A stretch of 64,000 nt of DNA from an uncultured Pelagibacteraceae bacterium (GTDB taxonomy: Bacteria; Pseudomonadota; Alphaproteobacteria; Pelagibacterales; Pelagibacteraceae). Of the stretch, positions 1 to 9,000 are shown in pieces. Positions within the stretch are counted from its first letter, which is position 1; every line of letters begins with the position of its first letter. The DNA is taken from the NCBI GenBank assembly GCA_902591185.1, contig CACIZU010000004.1:1-64000 (forward strand), given 5' to 3'. Below the pieces are notes generated by a model, which saw only the letters and a program-made list of their open reading frames with translations, made no database searches and had not been told where the DNA came from. Made by a program: the position numbers and the translations under genes.

Positions 1-2300
1 TTGCCGCCAACGTAAATAATCTCTTGTCTATTTATTAAATTTGCACTTTGTGCCCAAGAATCATAGCCTTTCAAAGATCTCCAATAAGATTCTTGAGAAT
101 TATTAGTAAAGGAAGTGTTTGCACCAGGAGGACCTACAAGCAATAATTCAGAATGATAAAAGTCTCCTAAATAAACTTTATCACCATCACTATCAAGTCT
201 AGCTTCAGTTAAATTACAATCACCATCGTAATCAAAATAATCTTCTCCTCTTAAAAAATTTATTAGTCCAATTAAATCATCACTAGTTCCATCAGAAACC
301 CCAGCAGTACTAGCACATCTTCTGGTTTCAGTAGGAAGTCCTGTATCACTATGGTAATCCATAACTTCAAAATTAAAAATTCTTAAAGTTTCTGCTATAT
401 CGCTAGCATTAGATTCTACAAAATTATTATAGTCGGTTTTATAATCGGTATTAGGAATTATAGACCAAATTTTTCTATCATCTGGATCAGGCAATACATC
501 TTTAGCTTCCCAATTATCTGGATCGCTAATAATCAAATTTCCACTAGCATCAATACTAGTTCTAATTAATGCTCCACGCCATGCTTGTTTAGATTTATGT
601 TTAAACGATGATTGATATACAGCTGAAGTAGTTTCATTGTAACTTGGTGGAATTGATGGAGCAGTGAACGCAAAATTATCAGCAATTAATTGTGTAATTT
701 TAGCTCTTAATTGAGTTTTAAGAGAGTTAGGTGTGTTTGCAATAATTACATCGTCGGTTCCACCTGCTACAGCAAATTCTTCAAAATCAGCTAGGCCACT
801 TGCACTAATACCTCCACCGTATGCAATAGCATGAGTTTTAATATCGTGTGCGAGATTTAAATTTGAAATAATATTTTTAGCATTAGAAATATTGTCAGTA
901 AAAGCTCCATCACCAATAACAATGACGTGTGAGTTTTGACAATCAAGATTAGGGTCAATTGGAGACAGTGAGCTATGTAAATAATATTGTGAAGCTAGAT
1001 CAGCAAATGATTTAGAATATGTAGCCCATCCATTTGCAACTATGGTTGGTGCTACACTTTCAATTTTACCAGCTCCTTGCCTGTGAACTCGTACCTTTAA
1101 ACAATTTTTGTTATGACATGGTACAGCAGTTCCGTTTGTAATATGTCCATTCCAGCCAGTAAAACTTGCACCTGACTCAGACCAAACTCCAAACCCAAAG
1201 TCAACATGAGAAGTTAAACCAGAGTCAGTTACAATTGCTTGAATCGCTTCGACGGCACCAGTCATTCTTGTTTTATTTTGTCCGCCACCAAGTTCTTTTA
1301 TATACTGCATACTAAAGTCCATCACATGCATTGAATGTTTGCAGCAACCTCTGCTCACAAAATGAATTCTATTATTGGTGGTATCGATGTCAATTCCATA
1401 AGGATAATCAACGTTAATTCTATTTGGAGACACTGTTGAAGCTATATTGCCACTATAACCAGCATTTGCTTTTACTTTGCTGCTTACAGACGTTTTTGCA
1501 GTATTTAAAGTGTATTTATAAAATTCATCATTATAGTCAGGCATATAAATAACTCTATCGCTTCCAGGTTTAAAAATAAATCCATGAGATGTACTAGTAC
1601 CCGAAGTGGTTATATTGCTACTTCTTGATGTGTTTGGGCATGAGCTACCCTGAATTTGATATTTTTTTAATTTACCACCTCTATGTAAATATAAATTTGA
1701 ACCAGATGAGTCTATAGCTAATGATTTTGCATTTTTACCATCATTTTTTAAATTTCCACTATAAGTACAGCTAATAGATGAAGGTGTTGCGCTAGATAAG
1801 TCGTAAACTAACATCTCATTACCTAATGCATATAAAATATTATTTTTTATGTCCATTGATTTAGGATTGTCTATTGAAGCTGACCAATCACAGTTTGATG
1901 AAGTTAAATCAATTCTAAAAAGCACATCTTTGCTGTGATCGATTACATATAATTTATTATTATGAATTCTAAGTTCTTTAATATCTCCCATTAAACAACT
2001 ACCTGATGCTACAAAAGACCATGAGTCATCCACTTCCATAGGATCATAAGCAACTTTTACAATTGATGATGACATGCCAACGTAAGAAGAGCTATCAGTG
2101 CTGTCTACAGCTACAGCTTGAGGTCTAACTATACCCCCAGTAGAAATACTGGTGGTCATACTTCCTGATTTATCAAGTAGTATTAAAACATTAGCAGGAA
2201 TATCGTTTGAGCCTGTCCCAGGAGGTAAACCCTTACTGAATACATAATTCTGAAAAGTTAAAAATAAAAAAACAACTTTTATTAAAAATAAAATCCTCAC
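1..2300 (-). CDS. pilY1: PilY1-like pilus tip adhesin/assembly protein (C-terminus cut by window edge)
   Basis: PilY1 family proteins sit at the type IV pilus tip or outer membrane and control pilus extension and adhesion. The frame is open from the start region to base 1 (about 766 codons). A hydrophobic signal-like N-terminus is followed by a von Willebrand A strand with MIDAS motif DKSGSM (around residues 43-48). A second VWA-like part (RMTGAVEAIQAIV, then HVIVIGDG) only appears after roughly 290 residues that look like beta-propeller repeats. At the left edge the protein reads QEIIYVGG, matching the start of the PilY1 C-terminal propeller (usually YVGANDG). The start is GTG at 2300, or TTG at 2306, which has better spacing from the AAGGGA upstream. 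It is the last visible gene of the minor-pilin operon. The family call is firm; the exact start is not. Confidence 0.85.
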   Translation of the reverse strand, partial: MRILFLIKVVFLFLTFQNYVFSKGLPPGTGSNDIPANVLILLDKSGSMTTSISTGGIVRPQAVAVDSTDSSSYVGMSSSIVKVAYDPMEVDDSWSFVASGSCLMGDIKELRIHNNKLYVIDHSKDVLFRIDLTSSNCDWSASIDNPKSMDIKNNILYALGNEMLVYDLSSATPSSISCTYSGNLKNDGKNAKSLAIDSSGSNLYLHRGGKLKKYQIQGSSCPNTSRSSNITTSGTSTSHGFIFKPGSDRVIYMPDYNDEFYKYTLNTAKTSVSSKVKANAGYSGNIASTVSPNRINVDYPYGIDIDTTNNRIHFVSRGCCKHSMHVMDFSMQYIKELGGGQNKTRMTGAVEAIQAIVTDSGLTSHVDFGFGVWSESGASFTGWNGHITNGTAVPCHNKNCLKVRVHRQGAGKIESVAPTIVANGWATYSKSFADLASQYYLHSSLSPIDPNLDCQNSHVIVIGDGAFTDNISNAKNIISNLNLAHDIKTHAIAYGGGISASGLADFEEFAVAGGTDDVIIANTPNSLKTQLRAKITQLIADNFAFTAPSIPPSYNETTSAVYQSSFKHKSKQAWRGALIRTSIDASGNLIISDPDNWEAKDVLPDPDDRKIWSIIPNTDYKTDYNNFVESNASDIAETLRIFNFEVMDYHSDTGLPTETRRCASTAGVSDGTSDDLIGLINFLRGEDYFDYDGDCNLTEARLDSDGDKVYLGDFYHSELLLVGPPGANTSFTNNSQESYWRSLKGYDSWAQSANLINRQEIIYVGG

Positions 2301-2307
2301 AATCAAT

Positions 2308-2850
2308 CTATCCCTTAATTTCACCTTTCTCAATCATCGCATTTATAATTTTCATTTTATTTTTATATTTCTCGTTTGTTATGAAAAGCTCTTCATCAAT
2401 TATATTAAATTGATTTCTCATTCTTTTATAAATGACCAATCTGTTATTTTGTTTCCATGAATTAAAATAGTTATAGATTTTAGGATTTTGACCAGTATCA
2501 AAGTCACCATAAGTTTGTTTGACATAATTCATTAGCAATAATTTATTTGAAGTTGTATTATTTTTGTCGTTGTTAACTAGAATTTGAATTGTAGCTAACT
2601 CATTTTCTATAAAAGTATAACTTATATATATTTTTTCACCTAAATTTTCATTAGGGCAAATATCTAATGATTGAATAAAATATTTTTGTAAAATTGAATC
2701 ATCATCTTCATCGATATCTACAAAATTATTAATTTTTTGAATATTTTCACCAAGGTCAATTCTAAAATTACATTCTGCGCTTGCTATTTTCATAAAGCTT
2801 AAAGCAAAAAATGAGATTAAAATTATTATTTTGTAAATTTTTTTAATCAT
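2308..2850 (-). CDS. secreted protein of unknown function in minor-pilin operon
   Basis: 180 residues with a clear signal peptide (MIKKIYKII.. ending near ASA-EC, about residue 25). The mature part is acidic, with a DIDEDDD stretch near residue 45, two Cys (about 27 and 64), and mixed hydrophobic/charged sequence without a domain I recognise. Its ATG shares the A of the upstream TAA (TAATG), and the PilY1-like gene starts within 2-8 bases of its stop, so it is translationally coupled in the minor-pilin operon. Position between PilX and PilY1 suggests a periplasmic or pilus-associated role. That is inference from context only. Confidence 0.6.
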   Translation of the reverse strand: MIKKIYKIIILISFFALSFMKIASAECNFRIDLGENIQKINNFVDIDEDDDSILQKYFIQSLDICPNENLGEKIYISYTFIENELATIQILVNNDKNNTTSNKLLLMNYVKQTYGDFDTGQNPKIYNYFNSWKQNNRLVIYKRMRNQFNIIDEELFITNEKYKNKMKIINAMIEKGEIKG

Positions 2851-3503
2851 TATGATAATGGTAGTATAACAACACTCTCTAGGGTAACAACAGTTTGGTT
2901 GGTTGAACCAGGCTCTGGATTGTAGATACCGCAGCCATATATTCTAAAAGCCATACCATCTTTACCTGATCCCACACCACCACTACTTCTTTTAGAACTG
3001 CTACCAGCACCTCTAAAATTTGCCTCACCTAGTCTTGTAACAAAATATTCATAAAAAAAATCATCTAGAAAATCTTGATCTACAGTAGTTGTTGGAATAC
3101 CTGAATTTGCTATAAAATCTCCAAAATTCCAGCTTTCTGCAACGGTTACCTTAAGGTCAACAGGTAGATCATTAAAACTATTTCTACAAATTTCACCATT
3201 AGTATTAGGTGTCATAAGGCCATTGAAATTAGCTGCATCGTTTACTGGTAGATTTGCTGCACTAATATTTCTAGCATGTGTTGCTGTATCCCATGGACCT
3301 TGATATTGATTTGTTAAATATCTCTCGCCCTCTAATAAAGCCATTTCAGCCGCATAAAATGTCTGTTGATTAACATCAACTAAATTATTACTTTTATGAT
3401 CTTCGGATGTGATCAAAATTAAAGCGCCTCCCATTAAAGACATTGCTAGCAATAAGACTAGAGATAAAATTAATGCAAAACCTTTTTCTTTTATATTTTT
3501 CAT
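2850..3503 (-). CDS. pilX: PilX-like minor pilin
   Basis: 217 residues. The N-terminus KGFALILSLVLLLAMSLMGG followed by an amphipathic helix (TFYAAEMALLEGERYL) is the PilX_N pattern: a class III signal with A/L in place of the usual FTLIE. Family members prime pilus assembly together with PilV, PilW and PilY1. A Ser/Gly-rich loop (GAGSSSKRSSGGVGSG) lies near residues 165-180, and Cys residues that could pair lie near 105 and 190. The start overlaps the upstream gene by four bases (ATGA) and the stop overlaps the next start by one. The gene order PilT, GspH, PilV, PilW, PilX, PilY1 supports the assignment. Confidence 0.8.
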   Translation of the reverse strand: MKNIKEKGFALILSLVLLLAMSLMGGALILITSEDHKSNNLVDVNQQTFYAAEMALLEGERYLTNQYQGPWDTATHARNISAANLPVNDAANFNGLMTPNTNGEICRNSFNDLPVDLKVTVAESWNFGDFIANSGIPTTTVDQDFLDDFFYEYFVTRLGEANFRGAGSSSKRSSGGVGSGKDGMAFRIYGCGIYNPEPGSTNQTVVTLESVVILPLS

Positions 3504-4309
3504 TCTAATCCAATATTTCTAGTGTTAACTGACATCACAAATGTTTCTCTTAAAAAAAGATCATTTATCACCTCTTCAGTATCGCTTTCAATATCTATAA
3601 TGGTTCGAGGGGTTCCATCCGCTCTATTTACATTATTATAAAAATTTTTAACTGATCTGGTTATCATTGCGATTTCTACCGCTCTAATATCAAATATTCT
3701 CATATTATTTACGTTTACATTAGTTGGAGGAGGGTCAATTGCTACTCCATCTCCATCTTTAGGTATAAAGATTAAATCTTCTACGTAATCCGTAATTAAT
3801 TGTTCAGTATAAGAGCCTTCAGTATTGGTTACCCAAGCTCCACCATCCCATTGTTCTTTTTGTTTAAACATTGCATTAGTTGGAATAAGATTTCCTTCTG
3901 GATCAGTAATTTCAGAGTCTTTACAAAAATAAGTAATTCTATATCTTTCATAAACTTCATCACCACCAGCGTCATAAGAAACATCTCCATATACAATGCT
4001 TATATGATCACAATCAGAAGCAACTCCAGCATTAGCATCACCTCTGCCCAATGAGATTCTTATTGGTTCATCCGCATTTGTTATATTGTCTTCAAAATAT
4101 TTAAACCCTGCTTGCCTAACATCTCTCATAATCATTCCCATTATATTTCTTCCAGATTGAGAAGCTTTTGCTTTATCTGTAACTTGAGTATAAGAATTAT
4201 TTATAGCTGAATATGAAGCAAACATTGCAGCCATAATTATCACTGAAATAACTATACCTATTAAAATTTCAATTAATGTAACTCCTGAATTATTTGTTAA
4301 TTTTTTCAC
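3500..4309 (-). CDS. pilW: PilW-like minor pilin
   Basis: 269 residues. A prepilin N-terminus (NNSGVTLIEILIGIVISVI) has the cleavage Gly and Glu+5, followed by a helix with RNIMGMIMRDVRQAGF, a signature of PilW where the M-x-D-x-R-x-A-G-F segment recurs. The globular C-terminal half includes paired-looking Cys (about 98 and 128). PilW is a minor pilin in the tip priming complex with PilV, PilX and PilY1. Both ends overlap neighbouring genes (four bases with PilX, one base with PilV), showing tight translational coupling. Confidence 0.85.
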   Translation of the reverse strand: MKKLTNNSGVTLIEILIGIVISVIIMAAMFASYSAINNSYTQVTDKAKASQSGRNIMGMIMRDVRQAGFKYFEDNITNADEPIRISLGRGDANAGVASDCDHISIVYGDVSYDAGGDEVYERYRITYFCKDSEITDPEGNLIPTNAMFKQKEQWDGGAWVTNTEGSYTEQLITDYVEDLIFIPKDGDGVAIDPPPTNVNVNNMRIFDIRAVEIAMITRSVKNFYNNVNRADGTPRTIIDIESDTEEVINDLFLRETFVMSVNTRNIGLE

Positions 4310-4851
4310 TAATGTACTCTGAAGTATAAATTCTTTCTTTTATTACCAATTAAAATTTCTAATTTTCCAAAATATAATTTATCATAAATATCATTATTTA
4401 TATTTGTACACTCAGCAGCGTCTCTACAAATTGTATATGTACTTAACGTCTTAGTATCTGCTGGATTGTTACATTTAATACGTCTTTGTGAAAATCTATT
4501 ATTCCATTTATTTACAACATTTTCTTCAGCTGTAGCGGCCGCTACAATTCCAGGTCCATCATTGCAACCAGCCATTTCCCAATAAACACCACTAGGATTT
4601 CTATCATCAATAATTGCATCGTATAATTTTGTATTATCTCTTTCTGAAGATTTATACGCTAATAGATCTTCTAAAATTGTATCAGTTAAATAGTTAATTT
4701 TTGTTCTTTCTCCAGATACATCAATAGATCTAACGGAATATGTAACCATTTGGAATATTGCTATAAAACCAATGCCTATAATGGCCGTAGCAACTAAGGC
4801 CTCTAAAAGTGTTGTTCCTTTTTGCTTAATTGTAACTATTGTCTTATCCAT
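4309..4851 (-). CDS. pilV: PilV-like minor pilin
   Basis: 180 residues. The prepilin motif KQKGTTLLEALVATAIIGIGFIA is typical of PilV (G-T-T-L-L-E-A-L-V), and is followed by a helical region and a Cys-containing C-terminal domain (CNDGPG, CNNPAD, CRDAAEC). PilV works in the initiating minor-pilin complex. The ATG lies 15 bases inside the end of the upstream GspH-like gene, and the stop shares a base with pilW. Confidence 0.8.
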   Translation of the reverse strand: MDKTIVTIKQKGTTLLEALVATAIIGIGFIAIFQMVTYSVRSIDVSGERTKINYLTDTILEDLLAYKSSERDNTKLYDAIIDDRNPSGVYWEMAGCNDGPGIVAAATAEENVVNKWNNRFSQRRIKCNNPADTKTLSTYTICRDAAECTNINNDIYDKLYFGKLEILIGNKRKNLYFRVH

Positions 4852-5465
4852 TCGTCTGATGAAGTATACTTAAATTTACTAACATTGCCAAATCTGGACC
4901 AAACCATCATATAAGCTGGCATTTCAGGCTCAGTATCACAGTCATTCTCTGAATTGCAAACAATTAAATAATTTACAATGTTATTTGTTTCATTAGTTTC
5001 AAGAGGATTTAAATTATTGTCAGTAATATCACCCTCAACTAAATAATTGTCAGCGTTTTTAGAAAAACAAACTGCGCTATCATTTGCAAAATGAACAAAA
5101 ATATCATTTATGGTAAAGGTGCTTACAACCTCGTCCCAATAAGTAGGGTCGTTAATTTCGCAAGTTAAATCGTTTCCTGCATTTACCAAAGTATTAATAG
5201 AACTTTTATTTTTACCCCTACCTTGAATTGATAAACCTTGATTTTGAGGTATAATTAATAATTGTGTAAATGGATATACGCCTCTTTGAGTTTGAGTATT
5301 TAATCTTGTTATTAATCCAGCTATTTGATCGTTAGCCTTACGTACTTTTCTATCTGCGCTCCAATTTAAAAAACTTGGAATACCAGCTGCTGCAATAACT
5401 CCTATAATTGCTACTACAACTAGTAATTCTAATAATGTAAATCCTTTAGTGTTCTGATTTCGCAT
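4836..5465 (-). CDS. GspH/FimT-family pseudopilin
   Basis: The class III signal is NTKGFTLLELLVVVAIIGVIAAAGIPSFLNW, with the GIPSF-x-x-W segment common to GspH/FimT minor pilins. About 209 residues. Starts at ATG 5465; a GTG three bases upstream (5468) is also possible. The start lies inside the 3' end of pilT. Cys residues near 97, 130, 168 and 175 of the C-terminal domain could form disulfides. FimT-type pilins can bind DNA in naturally competent species, but nothing in the sequence proves that here. Confidence 0.8.
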   Translation of the reverse strand: MRNQNTKGFTLLELLVVVAIIGVIAAAGIPSFLNWSADRKVRKANDQIAGLITRLNTQTQRGVYPFTQLLIIPQNQGLSIQGRGKNKSSINTLVNAGNDLTCEINDPTYWDEVVSTFTINDIFVHFANDSAVCFSKNADNYLVEGDITDNNLNPLETNETNNIVNYLIVCNSENDCDTEPEMPAYMMVWSRFGNVSKFKYTSSDEWIRQ

Positions 5466-6462
5466 CACCTGGATTTATTTTTCCACTTTGCACTAATGCT
5501 TCCATAGATTTATCCATTGTAATCATTCCGTCTTTAACAGAAGTTTGCATTACACTTGGTATTTGGTGTATTTTGGCTTCACGAATTAAATTTTGAACTG
5601 GTGGAGTGCATTTCATAATTTCAAAAGCAGCACATCTACCTTGGCCATCTTTTGTTTTTAACAATCTTTGCGTAACTACCATTTTTAAAGATGTAGAAAT
5701 TTGAGCACGGATTTGTTCTTGTTGGTCTGGAGGGAAAACATCAATAATTCTATTAATTGTTGCTGGGGCTCCACTAGTATGCAAAGTACCAAAAACTAAA
5801 TGTCCAGTCTCTGCAGCTGTTAATGCCAAACTTACAGTCTCAAGGTCTCTCAACTCTCCAACCAAAATAACATCAGGGTCTTCTCTTAGAGCGGCTCTTA
5901 AAGCATTAGCAAAAGTTTGAGTTTGTTTACCAACTTCTCTATGAGAAATTATACTTTTGTCATCTTTATGAATAAATTCAACAGGATCTTCAACAGTTAG
6001 GATGTTATGTGTTTTAGTTTTATTTATTTCATTTACAATTGCAGCAAGAGTTGTTGATTTACCTGATCCAGTTGGACCTGTAACCAGAACCAATCCTTTA
6101 TGAAAGTCTACGATATCATATAAAGCAGGTGGCAAATTAAAATCTTCCATATTAGGAATTTTACTTTCTACTCTTCTTAATACTGCTGCTGGACCATTAA
6201 TTGTTTTATAAAAATTTGCTCTAAACCTTAATCCACTTAACATAACTGCTGAATCTAGTTCATGAGTTTTTTCAAATTTTTCTAATTCAACTTCATTACA
6301 ATTCATAGAAAGTAAATCCTTAAGATCTTGTGCAGATACTGGCACATCATTAACTTTTATAATTTCGCCGGTTTGTCTATAGGCCATGGGAGAACCTGAT
6401 CTAAGGTGGAAATCTGAAATTTTATGATTATTTTTTGCTAGCTCTTCTAATTTTTCAAACAT
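5446..6462 (-). CDS. pilT: PilT twitching-motility retraction ATPase
   Basis: 338 residues from ATG 6462. An upstream in-frame TTG (6495) would add 11 residues but looks less likely. Shows Walker A GPTGSGKST, the Asp box EDPVEFIH, Walker B region DPDVILVGELRD, a His box (GHLVFGTLHTSGAP) and a C-terminal NLIREAKIHQI segment resembling the AIRNLIRE motif of PilT. PilT is the cytoplasmic hexameric motor that depolymerises pili. It lies first in the minor-pilin operon, divergent from the assembly operon. PilU is the alternative, but the NLIRE segment and full-length core favour PilT. Confidence 0.88.
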   Translation of the reverse strand: MFEKLEELAKNNHKISDFHLRSGSPMAYRQTGEIIKVNDVPVSAQDLKDLLSMNCNEVELEKFEKTHELDSAVMLSGLRFRANFYKTINGPAAVLRRVESKIPNMEDFNLPPALYDIVDFHKGLVLVTGPTGSGKSTTLAAIVNEINKTKTHNILTVEDPVEFIHKDDKSIISHREVGKQTQTFANALRAALREDPDVILVGELRDLETVSLALTAAETGHLVFGTLHTSGAPATINRIIDVFPPDQQEQIRAQISTSLKMVVTQRLLKTKDGQGRCAAFEIMKCTPPVQNLIREAKIHQIPSVMQTSVKDGMITMDKSMEALVQSGKINPGDAKSEH

Positions 6463-6628
6463 AAGATTAATTATATATACTTTGATAGCAAACAACTCTA
6501 GTTAAAACACTAATTTTAAGTATTTTATTTTTGTTCATTAAAGTTTTGTTTATCCTTTAACTGACGCCCAATATGACAACATTTTTTAGTGCAGAAAGAA
6601 AAAATTCGTGTAAAAGTTGTTATTCAAA
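6463..6628. promoter_or_regulatory. divergent intergenic region between the two pilus operons
   Basis: This 166-base AT-rich spacer must hold the promoters of both pilus operons. On the minus strand a TATAAT (6475 to 6470) lies only about eight bases upstream of the pilT ATG, which would leave a very short leader. No convincing -35 boxes or operator palindromes could be assigned, and neither start has a strong Shine-Dalgarno sequence. Confidence 0.3.
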
Positions 6629-8332
6629 ATGAAAAATTTCATATCTAATTTGTTCAAAAAAAAACAAAATAATACAGATGAGGCGAAGCCATCTAAAAAA
6701 TCTAAATCAGGCATTAAAGGTTTATTAGAAAAATATTTTAAAAAACGCCTTGGGAACAAAGCAAAAGGTGAGGATGTTGTTGGTGTAGAATTAAGTGGCG
6801 GCGAAATAAGATTGGCACAAATTAGCCAAGCTGGTTCAGGAAAATGGAACTTGAATAATTTTTACGTTCATCCAATAACTGGTTTGCCTGAAGATGGTAG
6901 CATAACTGAATATCCAGATCTTGTTTCAGAGCAACTCAAAATAGCAGTAGAAAAAGCAAAAGTTACTACCACCAATGCAGCAGTAGCTATTCCCGTAACT
7001 TCAGCGATAATTAGAGTAGTGACAAGTCCATTAATGACAGATGAAGAGTTAAAGGTTGCGATTGAATCTGATTCTTTATGGGAAAATTTAGTTCAATTAA
7101 CTGATAATTTGTCAGATTATTCAATATTCCATCAAGTTGTTAATAGGAATGAAACTGCAAACACTATGGATATACTGTTTGTTGCATCAAAATTATCTGA
7201 TGTGAATGCATATACCACAATTATTGAAAAAGGGGGGCTTAACCCAGTAATTATTGATGTCAAATGTTTTTCATTAAAATCAGCAGTTGATCAAATAAAT
7301 CAAATCTCGTCAGGTGTTGGTGAAGAAAATTTAACAGTCTTGCTAGAGTTTGGTTTAGATGAAAATTATGTGATGATACTTTATGATAATAATCCAATAA
7401 TCACAGACATTTTTATTCGAGGTCAAGATAGAGATATATTAATGAATTCAGATAACGCTGAAGATATAGAAGCGTTAGTTCGAAGATATTTAAATCAAGT
7501 AAAACAAGCAATTCAAGATTTTGAGACCAAGTATGAAAAAAGAGTAAGAAATATTAGAATTATTTCTAATTTGGATAAAATTGAAAATTATCTAGAAAGC
7601 TTTAGAAAAAATTTAGTTAATACAGGATTTGTCCTGTTTGATCCTATTAAAGATTTAAATGTTCAAGCTCAATTAAAAGAAAAAGTTGAACAAACTAACA
7701 GATCTTATTTTACTTCAGTTATTGGATTAGCTTTTAGAAAGTTGGATGTGTTTGGATATTATAAATTTGTAACGGCAGTTAAAAACATTAATTTACTTCC
7801 AAATCGAGACAATGTTATTTCTGAAAAGAAAGCTAAATTTTTTTCTAATTTTGCTTTCAAGGGAGTTATTGGTCTGGTCACTTTAATTTATTTGGTATTA
7901 TTCTCACTCTCATTTTGGCAAATAATAGATTTGAATAAAAAAATTACCAACTATGAGAAAATTGTTAAAGAACATAAGGATATTGAAGAAGAAAAGAAAA
8001 AATACAAAAAAGAACTAGGTAAGATGACCACATCATTAAAACTTAGTAAGTCAATTAAATCTAATAAAGTAATAAGTTTTAAAATTTTGTCTCAAATTGC
8101 CTCATCTGTACCAAGAGGCATAAGATTTGATTCTTTAGAATATGATGGTAATAAAAAATTGATAATAGAAGGATCATCGTCCAATGATCAAAATATCTTA
8201 AAATTAATAAGAAACTTAAATGGAAAAAAGACAATTAAACAAGCCACTCTTGCGACTATGACTTCTGTCGAATCAATAGATGCTAAAAATCTAAAGGGCT
8301 TCAAGATAATTTGTAGATTGGAAGTAAAATAA
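6629..8332 (+). CDS. PilM-PilN fusion, inner-membrane platform of type IV pilus
   Basis: 567 residues from ATG 6629; an in-frame TTG at 6617 is an alternative start. Residues about 50-375 form a PilM-like actin fold (DVVGVELSGGEIRLAQI at its start, in place of the usual VGIDIGSSSVKLVEL). At residues 387-393 comes INLLPNR, the PilN N-terminal peptide that PilM binds in other species. Then come a transmembrane helix (about 412-432), a lysine-rich coiled coil, and a PilN-type periplasmic domain. Two proteins that are normally separate are therefore joined, giving the architecture of GspL. First gene of the plus-strand assembly operon. Confidence 0.85.
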   Translation: MKNFISNLFKKKQNNTDEAKPSKKSKSGIKGLLEKYFKKRLGNKAKGEDVVGVELSGGEIRLAQISQAGSGKWNLNNFYVHPITGLPEDGSITEYPDLVSEQLKIAVEKAKVTTTNAAVAIPVTSAIIRVVTSPLMTDEELKVAIESDSLWENLVQLTDNLSDYSIFHQVVNRNETANTMDILFVASKLSDVNAYTTIIEKGGLNPVIIDVKCFSLKSAVDQINQISSGVGEENLTVLLEFGLDENYVMILYDNNPIITDIFIRGQDRDILMNSDNAEDIEALVRRYLNQVKQAIQDFETKYEKRVRNIRIISNLDKIENYLESFRKNLVNTGFVLFDPIKDLNVQAQLKEKVEQTNRSYFTSVIGLAFRKLDVFGYYKFVTAVKNINLLPNRDNVISEKKAKFFSNFAFKGVIGLVTLIYLVLFSLSFWQIIDLNKKITNYEKIVKEHKDIEEEKKKYKKELGKMTTSLKLSKSIKSNKVISFKILSQIASSVPRGIRFDSLEYDGNKKLIIEGSSSNDQNILKLIRNLNGKKTIKQATLATMTSVESIDAKNLKGFKIICRLEVK

Positions 8333-8334
8333 TT

Positions 8335-9000
8335 ATGGATTTAAATAACATTAACATAGGCGATATTAAAGAAAAGTTTTTAAAGCTTGATAGAAAAACT
8401 TTAATTAAATATGGAATTGGTATTGGTTCATTAATTTTATTTTTAATAATTTATCTTGCAGTCTTAAAGCCAATTGTGGACAAGAAAAAAGTAATTCTAA
8501 AGGATCAAATTCTTAAATTGAAAGAAACAAAAACATTTAAAAAAGAAATAAAAAAACTAAAGAAAAAAATAAAGAAAATAACCCCTGAATATAAAAACAA
8601 TTCAAGTTTATTTCATTCTAAAGCAGAGGTAGAAGATTTATATGATAGTTTAAGTATATTTGCGACTAACTATAATTTACTAATTACAAAAATTGAAAAA
8701 AAATCACCAATTTTAATCTCAGGTGGACAAAAAGTAAAAAAAAAGAAAAAGAAAAAGAAAAAAAAGAAAAAGAAAAAGAAATCAGTAAAAGCAACAAAAG
8801 CATCTTATTATGAGATACCAGTTACTTATGAGATTAAGGGAAATTTTTTAGATTTTATTAAGTTTAAAAGGGCTATTGCAAAATCAAAAAAAATGTTAAA
8901 CTTTGATGAGGAGTTAATCAAAGTTGAAAATAAAGAAGGCGGCAAAGTAATTGCTACCGGACAATTAACTATAGTAGGTTTACCAGATGAATTTAATTAA
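8335..9000 (+). CDS. pilO: PilO-like pilus alignment protein with polylysine insert
   Basis: 221 residues: one transmembrane helix (about 25-47), a lysine-rich coiled coil (50-90), then a small alpha/beta domain (SYYEIPVTYEIKGNFLDFIKFKRAIA), as in PilO, which pairs with PilN in the periplasm. Between coiled coil and domain sits an unbroken run of 15 lysines (135-149). Two bases separate it from the PilMN gene, and its end overlaps the next start by 14 bases. Position and topology make the PilO call good despite low sequence similarity. Confidence 0.75.
   Translation: MDLNNINIGDIKEKFLKLDRKTLIKYGIGIGSLILFLIIYLAVLKPIVDKKKVILKDQILKLKETKTFKKEIKKLKKKIKKITPEYKNNSSLFHSKAEVEDLYDSLSIFATNYNLLITKIEKKSPILISGGQKVKKKKKKKKKKKKKKKSVKATKASYYEIPVTYEIKGNFLDFIKFKRAIAKSKKMLNFDEELIKVENKEGGKVIATGQLTIVGLPDEFN
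8737..8781 (+). repeat. AAA/AAG codon tract encoding 15 lysines inside pilO
   Basis: 45 bases made only of AAA and AAG codons, with AAAAAG hexamers repeated in runs interrupted by one longer A run. It encodes K135-K149 of the PilO-like protein. Length changes in multiples of three keep the frame. The A8 runs inside could also permit slippage. Confidence 0.9.
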
